From Bryum argenteum (Eukaryota; Streptophyta; Bryopsida; Bryales; Bryaceae): DNA of 64,000 nt. The notes beneath the pieces were generated by a model. That model had not been told where the DNA came from and made no database searches. It saw nothing but the letters and a program-made list of their open reading frames with translations. This document shows positions 58,301 to 64,000 of the stretch, in pieces (position 1 is the stretch's first letter; each line of letters opens with the position of its first letter). The position numbers and the translations under genes were made by a program. Location: the NCBI GenBank assembly GCA_037043015.1, contig CM073331.1:4795501-4859500 (forward strand). Direction: 5' to 3'.

Positions 58301-58636
58301 AATGGATGTCATAGCATAGTGCATATTTAACGGAATTGAGGTTTGGATTTCTGGCAGAGCGACAATGTAATCATCGACTCACTCTCCTTCCTAAACGTGC
58401 AAGGCACATGGGCGTACAGCAAAGCAGCACCCGTAACCCTCGATTGTGCACCACCGGGGTGCACAAACTTACGACTCCAGAACATCGACATTCGGCCAAG
58501 CCAAGGCTCCAAGGGCTCTATTTCTTCTTACTGCTCTTACTCTTACGGCAGCTATGGCGGAACTATGAATCCCCAGGGATGTCTGTCGTATAAAGTCGGT
58601 GCTGACTCTAGAAGCGCCGCTGGCTGTGCAGCTTAG
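55311..58636 (+). CDS. Polygalacturonase, glycoside hydrolase family 28
   Basis: A secreted enzyme that hydrolyses alpha-1,4 links in homogalacturonan pectin. Exons: 55311-55565, 55910-56050, 56161-56319, 56701-56993, 57247-57355, 57832-57936 and 58358-58636, giving 446 residues with consistent phases. A signal peptide covers about 1-26 (GLCLLVLVLAVEASHSG). FDLRQLGAKGDGSSDDT opens the parallel beta-helix. The catalytic motifs are NTDGIH (233-238), GSGDDCISIG (254-263, aspartates 257 and 258), CGPGHGIS (276-283, His280) and RIK (314-316), all present, so activity is expected. RIKT is followed by Cys where Trp is usual. The donor of exon 3 (TTGC|GTGAGC) is the least certain border. A Ser/Tyr/Gly-rich tail follows the helix. 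No promoter element is certain. Confidence 0.93.
55566..55909. repeat. Internal duplications in polygalacturonase intron 1
   Basis: Text at 55568-55630 (ATCACACGAATCCAG, ATCGACAATGTAGC, CGAACTTGAGTC) recurs at about 55727-55790 (ATCACACGAATCTCG, AACGACAATGTGGC, CGAACTTGAATC). A shorter unit, GTCATTAGGMTCGTCGTTTC, is duplicated in tandem at 55808 and 55839. Confidence 0.75.
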
Positions 58637-59730
58637 AGCATGATTCATCAATCGCAGCTGCTATTCTTTCCTTCCTTTTGATACGTTACTATATTTTTTA
58701 GCAGTGCAGTTGTAGTCATATTGAAGCAGTGCAGTTGTGCACTAACATGGTGGCCATTTTCTGCCGTGTGTATTGTAACCTCATCCACATTCTTTTTTCT
58801 AATAAAAATTTGAGTATAGTCTATGATATTGTAACTTGCACATCGGTTATGCTTTCAAATGGTAGAAATACTCAGACATCTCGACTTTTGGGTGCCCACC
58901 TTGCCGACTCCTCATCCACATGCAGTACAGGAACGGAAACCGGGCTGGATGTGCGGTTAGTGATTCCTGGAGAAGGGTCCAGTTAGTCGGCAGTGTGTAC
59001 TCCCTCAGCAGTACCAATAATGCTAGGCTTCTTAACTGAGAGGTACATAATAGCTTCACTTCAACAATACCATGTACTCATTCCTAACATTATAGGGTGT
59101 CAAATTAGGGTATCATCTTATAAACACCTACAGTAGGTTTCACTTTAGAAATTCATGGTAAATTGTAAGAGAGTCCAATATTCATGGATCCGCTTTTACT
59201 ATTCTTGTACTTACTTTCTCCATGCACAACAATTGCTTTTACTATTCTTGTACTTACTTTCTCCATGCACAAAAGTTACTTACACGATTTACTTCGTTAC
59301 AGATTTCACTCAATTTGAGCTTGAGCACTCTTCCTTACACAGTTATGAAGGTTGAAGGGAGAACATTGTGATCGACTTCTCGAAACACGACGAGCCTCTG
59401 ATCTATTCTCAGTCCAGAGCTGGCTGCTCGATTTCGTGTAGTTGCAGGAACCGTTTGTTTCCTTGAAGCGTTCGCTCAGATGTAATTTGATCCTAGTTTC
59501 ATTTCTGTCTGCACGGGTATTCTGGTTTTTTGTCGGTATGGGATGCTTCGCTCGTACGGTCCTTTTGCGTGTCGAGCGTGCTGCTGCAGTCTTATAAACA
59601 AAATTCCATCTTAAAAGGCTTCTCCATCCTCTCCGTAACGTTGTGAACTTAGACTAGGCTGTGTCGGCATTGGCAACGGAACCTCCCTAAGTGAAATTTT
59701 CACATGTTCCTTATCTCTGATTTGTCGGTG
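58637..59730. other. Polygalacturonase 3' flank and upstream region of the ubiquitin-RING gene
   Basis: The first 370 bases (58700-59000) are duplicated at 62870-63500. AATAAAAATTT at about 58800 could act as a polyadenylation signal. At 59187-59275 a 37-bp unit (CTTTTACTATTCTTGTACTT then ACTTTCTCCATGCACAA) is repeated twice. The region 59380-59720 probably contains an untranslated first exon of the downstream gene, ending before the acceptor TTGTGCAG at 59731-59738. Confidence 0.5.
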
Positions 59731-59864
59731 TTGTGCAGCAAAGAAGACAGAGCGAATTAGACGAGGTCCAATTTATTTATGCTTTCGGTGGAGCAGACGA
59801 AATTATTACCGTGCAAAGACCAGCCTCAGACCGACTCAGATTGAGTCTCCCCTCTCGGGATATC

Positions 59865-60944
59865 ATGACGACCGGCGAAGGGAAATTGACGTGCGTGATT
59901 CTCCACGAGGGGACCAAGTGCCAGGGCATAGTCGACGTCAAAGTGCGGAGCACAGACACCGTCCAGGACGTGCTGATCCGGATGGAGGTCCGCCCTGACC
60001 AGATGTTTTCAGAGTTGAGCTACCGAGGCCGCCGCCTCTATCACGGGAGTAAGATCTGGGATTACGCACCAGACCTGCGCGTTGCATGTGAGCCGCGCTT
60101 CAGGATGCGTTACGACGACAGATCAGACAGCAGCTTGAAGATCTTCATCCAAACTCTGACTGGAAAATTTACCATCAGGGGCACTCGCAAAGAAAACGTC
60201 GAGTCTGTCAAACTCAAGATACAAGACACGGAGGGCATACCGCCTGATCAGCAGCGGTTGATCTTTGCTGGCAAGCAGCTCGAAGACAAGCAGACTATGA
60301 CAGACTACCGCATACAAGACGGATCGACGTTGCATCTTGTACTGAGATTACGCGGAGGTGGACCCGGTCGCAATTTTGCGGACGTATCCGTCGCCGACAA
60401 CCTCCAGAAGATCGAGTTCTCTGCAACTGCCCCAGAGTGGCGAAGAGCAATCAAAGGCCTGAACTTCGAAGGGAGATGCCGCAAGGACGGCTGCGAGGCG
60501 TTCGGCAAGATGGTGATTTGTAACCAGGGCTATGGCGTGTTCACGCTGGCCAGTTATTGCTGGTGCCCACTGTGCCGTTCGGAAGTCGAGGTCGTCACGT
60601 GCGCCTTTCACGATTGTCGGTGGATGTTCGAAGGGCGGAAGACTGACAAGCTCGATCTCTGCAGTCCCTTCTTTGAGGCCGGAGACAAGTACGAACGATT
60701 TCGAGACGGGGAAAAGCATTCTGCTGTGTGGGAGCGCCTGGTTTTTACGGTCCAACCGCGCCGCGCCGGCCAAGAGTTCAGCCGGATCGAAGACGAGGAA
60801 TGTTCCATTTGTCTCTGCACATTGCACAACAACAGACATTCCAGAGAGCTTACTTCGTTGTCGTGTTCGCACAGTTTCCACTCCAACTGCATTACCAAGT
60901 GGAGGGAGCACAGCCCAACCTGTCCAGTTTGTCGTCAAGGATGA
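59865..60944 (+). CDS. Ubiquitin-like / ubiquitin / RING-H2 fusion protein
   Basis: Counted from the ATG at 59865 (359 residues). The frame stays open upstream to the acceptor near 59738 without an ATG, so an earlier exon may add residues. Domains: a diverged ubiquitin-like fold (about 7-80), a near-canonical ubiquitin (91-165) with [18 protein letters not shown] and ending LVLRLRGG, a middle region with cysteines 205, 210, 219, 232, 234, 237, 246 and 251, and a RING-H2 finger (C313, C316, C334, H336, H339, C342, C353, C356). The RING suggests an E3 ubiquitin ligase. The middle resembles a segment I recall downstream of ubiquitin in scattered fungal, rotifer and amoebal proteins (FADVS..W..CAFxxCxW). 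Ubiquitin lysines 11, 27, 29 and 48 are kept; 6, 33 and 63 are changed. A Gly follows the Gly-Gly, so processing by a deubiquitinase is conceivable. Intronless in the coding part seen. Confidence 0.85.
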   Translation: MTTGEGKLTCVILHEGTKCQGIVDVKVRSTDTVQDVLIRMEVRPDQMFSELSYRGRRLYHGSKIWDYAPDLRVACEPRFRMRYDDRSDSSLKIFIQTLTGKFTIRGTRKENVESVKLKIQDTEGIPPDQQRLIFAGKQLEDKQTMTDYRIQDGSTLHLVLRLRGGGPGRNFADVSVADNLQKIEFSATAPEWRRAIKGLNFEGRCRKDGCEAFGKMVICNQGYGVFTLASYCWCPLCRSEVEVVTCAFHDCRWMFEGRKTDKLDLCSPFFEAGDKYERFRDGEKHSAVWERLVFTVQPRRAGQEFSRIEDEECSICLCTLHNNRHSRELTSLSCSHSFHSNCITKWREHSPTCPVCRQG

Positions 60945-60967
60945 GTATTCAGTGAGTGTTGGAATAT

Positions 60968-61080
60968 CACTAGTAGAAATATTGTCCAAAAATGTTCTTC
61001 AGAGTAAGGTGTGTGAAATGACAAAAAGAGACTTATGTCTGAAATTATGTAAACTTGTGTCATCATAGACATAATCATGT
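60968..61080. mobile_element. CACTA-like MITE fragment
   Basis: Starts CACTAGTAGAAATATTGTCC, 24 bp after the stop of the ubiquitin-RING gene, and continues with GTGAAATGACAAAAAGAG and TCATAGACATAATCATG, matching the reverse complement of 10557-10728. The right end is not identifiable. It probably lies in the 3' untranslated region. Confidence 0.6.
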
Positions 61081-61099
61081 TGGAATGTGTGGTGCTTAG

Positions 61100-61880
61100 G
61101 CTCTCTTATGTTTCCAAAATTCACTACTTTAGTTTTCACATATCCAAGGTCTATTGTGGAACACTAATTGTTGACACATTTCCAAGTTGCTATTGATGAA
61201 GCTCTTTGTATGATATAATGCAAGAGAATTCCAACACTCCAAATATATATATTTATTACAAGTTAGTGTTCGTGTGAATGGGGGTTCGGATGTTGGTATT
61301 GTTGCACAAGATCTTAAAGACCATCCCCCAGATTCGAGTGCTGGAGGTATTGTTTGAAGCGCAATTTTTTTGTGGGATTTTTATCAACAATTGAATTACG
61401 GATCCGATGTGTGGAGTGTGACATATGAAATTTCAAAGTATTTATGGTCCCAAAAATTTCAGAAAAAATTATAAAAGTTATAAATTTTTTACTTAAAAAG
61501 TTATAAAAAGTAAAAAGGTAGTTCCAAAAGGCTTCCTGCATTTCTATCTTCTCTACCCTCACTTATTCAAAAGCAAGGATTGGAATGAAGATGAGGACAT
61601 GGATGTGGACAGGGTTTGGGATATGGTTAGAGATGGGGCCAAGATGGAATTCGATTCGAGGACAAGGAGAAGTACAGTTTTTGGTGATTGTAAAGGCGAT
61701 ATTAAATTGATTGAAGTTCAATATTTGAAAAATATATGTTTGATACAATGAATTATCTTAGTTCAAAATTAGGTCTTACAAAAAAAACAATTGAAATTTT
61801 TTGGAGCATTATAAAACAAAGCAATCAAATTAGATTTAACCTTTCATGAACTAAGGTTTTTTTCAACCTAAAAACATTAT
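61100..61880. other. Intergenic DNA, no gene seen
   Basis: AT-rich, short frames only, no motif recognised. Confidence 0.5.
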
Positions 61881-61884
61881 TGCT

Positions 61885-62560
61885 TTAATCCCTAAAAGTC
61901 CAAGCGCTTTGTTTACTTCCAAAACCAAAAGCCTTGAGCAATTCTCTACCACCTTGTTAAAATTGAGGTACAATCAAAACATTTATTGTCTTTTTGTGGT
62001 TTCATCCAAAGGATCTCAAATCCACCTACTTTTGGTACTACCATATAAAATTCAAACTATTGGATGTGTACCATTTGTAGAATCATAATATTCGAAGTTG
62101 GTGCACAAGTTTTTAGGACATTGCTTTCTAGACATTGTCACCACGGTGCAAAGGTTTACCTGAAGATTATTAGCCCAAACATGTTGGTTAGTAATCAAGT
62201 TGTAACCATATAGGTAATCTGGTTGGGTACGCTCATGCAAAATTTTAAAGACTCATTCCACTTTCTTGACCTTCATGCAAAGTATATTTATAAAGAAGGT
62301 ATGTAAAAAACAATAAAATAAAACATGCATCACATTAGATATATTTGATTTAAAAAAATAATTGAATGATGAGTAGGTGCCTTTAAGAGTTTGTGAGTTT
62401 TGAGAAAACTAATTTTGGAAAATTTTCCAAAGTCTCCAAATCTTGAAATCTTTTGAAAGAAATGATTTGGAAATCACCAAAAACCTTCAAGAAAATTGTC
62501 TTTGTAATTTTTAGAGGATGCTCTTGTAACATTGGTAAATTTTTTGACTTGGGTCTTTTG
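61885..62560 (+). repeat. Copy of family B with TTAA-type left end
   Basis: TTAA at 61885-61888 is followed by TCCCTAAAAGTCC. Then come ACTATTGGATGTGTACCATT, GTAGAATCATAATATTCGAAG, and at the end GAGGATGCTCTTGTAACATT and TTGACTTGGGTC, all in the family B order. No coding frame. Confidence 0.65.
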
Positions 62561-62696
62561 GAAGTTGAGGCCAAATTCCAGGCGCCAAAAGTGTCAAAAA
62601 GTTGTTCCATGTAGGCACTTTGGGCACCTTTCACCTCTGGACTTTGGGATCTAGTGTGAAGACCAAGAGGCCAAACTTTCGCTCGGTCGGTATAGG

Positions 62697-62808
62697 ATTC
62701 TTGGATTTCCTTGACCTCTCGACTGTTGGGCATAGTGTGAACCGCCCTTCATTCTTGGATTTCCTTGACCTCTCGACTGTCGGGCATAGTGTGATCCGCC
62801 CTTCATTC
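62697..62808. repeat. 54-bp tandem duplication
   Basis: Two units begin ATTCTTGGATTTCCTTGACC and differ by about two bases (TTGGGCATAGTGTGAACC versus TCGGGCATAGTGTGATCC). Young slippage. Confidence 0.93.
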
Positions 62809-62869
62809 TTTCTGATCCACGTTACCAAAACTTTCTAGCAGGGCAATTCTAGGTTTCTTTAGTAGCGAT

Positions 62870-63500
62870 TAAGCAGTTGTGCAGTAGCATGGTGACCATG
62901 TTCTGCCTGGTGTAGTGTAACTTCATCCATATTCCGTTAGTAAAATTAAAGTATCGTTTATGATATTGAAACTTGCACATCGTTTATTCTTTTGATAGAA
63001 ATGCAATCGATGTTGTGTGTTCATTCATACAAATCCTAAACAGAGATATTCACAAACAATATGCCAGGTTGCAGACTATCTCATTGCTCCTTGACACCAT
63101 GACTTTTGGGTACCCACACTAATTGCCTACTCATCCACATGCACTACACTAAATTTGATAATTAGTGTTAGATACACTAATTTACACAAACATGTTATAA
63201 GTTTTTACTGTTGTTCAATAATTTTACCCACTATATTAGCCAAGATGGGGGTCCTTATATAGTATCAAAATCAATGCTCTTGGTAAATTGTTTTAAACAA
63301 AAGTAAAAACTTATAGCATTTTCAAATCTTATAATAAGCTAACACTAATTATCAAATTTAGTGTAGTACAGGAACGTAAATGCGGGGGGGGGGGGGGGTC
63401 TCTCATCCAGCGCCCGACGCTTTGTCCTGCCCGACGAGCTTGCTGGCCGGGTTTAGACGAATCCGTCCGATTCCTGGAGAAGGGTCCGGTTACTCGGCAT
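62870..63500 (+). repeat. Duplicate of the polygalacturonase 3' flank
   Basis: Shares in order with 58720-58990: GCAGTTGTGCA, ATGGT(G/A)CCAT-like, TTCTGCC, TAACCTCATCCA-like, ATGATATTG.AACTTGCACATCG, GACTTTTGGGT.CCCAC, CTCATCCACATGCA, TACAGGAACG, GATTCCTGGAGAAGGGTCC. It is interrupted by the MITE at 63147. It also holds a G14 tract. No polygalacturonase exon lies beside it in the window. Confidence 0.8.
63147..63363. mobile_element. 217-bp TA-flanked MITE, second copy
   Basis: Inverted ends CACTAAATTTGATAATTAG with TA outside each. Interior words ATAAGTTTTTACT, CAAGATGGGGGTCCTT and AAAAACTTATA follow 29447-29663 and the length is identical. Comparison with the uninterrupted paralogous flank at 58915-58925 shows it is an insertion. 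Confidence 0.85.
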
Positions 63501-64000
63501 GCATACATCTATTAACTAACCCCAAATGTCTCTAAGTGCCCAAAACGGGACTTTGGGGATTTTGGTCAGCTTCTGATTTACTATATTTAGCTTTTATGAG
63601 GTTGAAACCTTTTGCAGGTTGTAGAGTTTTTCCATACCTTCCCGAAGAGTCATCTCATGCTTCAAAATTCCTCATACTTTGGGAGATATTCACTGTCAAA
63701 TTTTCTAAATATTATTCGAAATCTGTCCAAATTGCGGTATATGCTCATTTATTCTCAAAATCTGCCCAAAAATAATTTAATCAGAAAAACTTCAAAAATT
63801 GAATTTTTACTTTTGTTCAAGTTTTGTTTTTCGTACATGTGAATATTAAGATCTCTAAACATGATCTCACTGTTCGGATTTTCATTCCAATTACTCTTTA
63901 CATGCCATTTTTATTGTCAAAGATTAGCCTTTGCAGCTGAGTTTCAGCATACCTCCATGTGAATAATCAAGCATTTCTATAGGTTTCATAGACCTGTTGT
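63501..64000. other. Intergenic DNA to window end, no gene seen
   Basis: Short frames only and no recognisable motif. Confidence 0.5.

Noticed and set aside
60348-60989. 213-codon minus-strand frame opposite the ubiquitin-RING gene
   Set aside because: An antisense shadow of a GC-rich coding exon with no independent motif.

Overview
This window looks like nuclear DNA of a land plant. It has split genes with GT..AG introns, plant-type gene families, telo-box motifs and a dense load of MITEs in AT-rich intergenic DNA. The best lineage clue is a bHLH factor of the RHD6/RSL1 type whose carboxy-terminal wording I associate with bryophyte or other non-seed-plant members, so a moss, liverwort or lycophyte is likelier than a flowering plant. 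This is an inference from recalled family features, not a database result.

Only four clear host genes are present. On the minus strand, 21.8-24.4 kb holds the RSL-type bHLH transcription factor (716 codons, 4 exons). Also on the minus strand, 46.1-48.4 kb holds a five-exon ZOP1-like splicing/RNA-processing protein (U1-type zinc finger plus OCRE-like segment, 207 aa). On the plus strand, 55.3-58.6 kb holds a seven-exon GH28 polygalacturonase (446 aa, signal peptide), followed at 59.9-60.9 kb by a protein that fuses a degenerate ubiquitin-like fold, an almost canonical ubiquitin ending in Gly-Gly, a cysteine-rich middle and a RING-H2 finger. A weaker three-exon gene for a 98-residue Ala-rich, Cys-tailed protein lies at 12.7-13.4 kb. 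Gene-like relics lie at 14.1-15.7 kb.

The most striking mobile element is a whole 4.1-kb piggyBac-type transposon (4029-8103). It has TTAA on both sides, a perfect 13-bp terminal repeat and a decayed DDD transposase with its cysteine-rich tail. Several 240-280 bp elements with TTAA flanks and CCC(C/T)TAAA termini (11.5, 17.4, 20.1 kb), and loose ends elsewhere, suggest a non-autonomous cloud driven by such transposases. Other repeats include CACTA-like, Stowaway-like, Mutator-like and TA-flanked 217-bp MITEs, tRNA-derived SINE candidates, a 5S rRNA fragment, a kinase-gene fragment carried inside an insertion with an 18-bp target duplication, a pair of inverted ~0.85-kb arms, and several minisatellites.

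The genes do not form an operon or pathway. They are ordinary separated plant genes: a developmental regulator (rhizoid/root-hair type), an RNA-processing factor, a wall-degrading enzyme and a probable ubiquitin ligase. I saw no CRISPR array, no tRNA gene, no organelle DNA and no recognisable reverse transcriptase or capsid gene.
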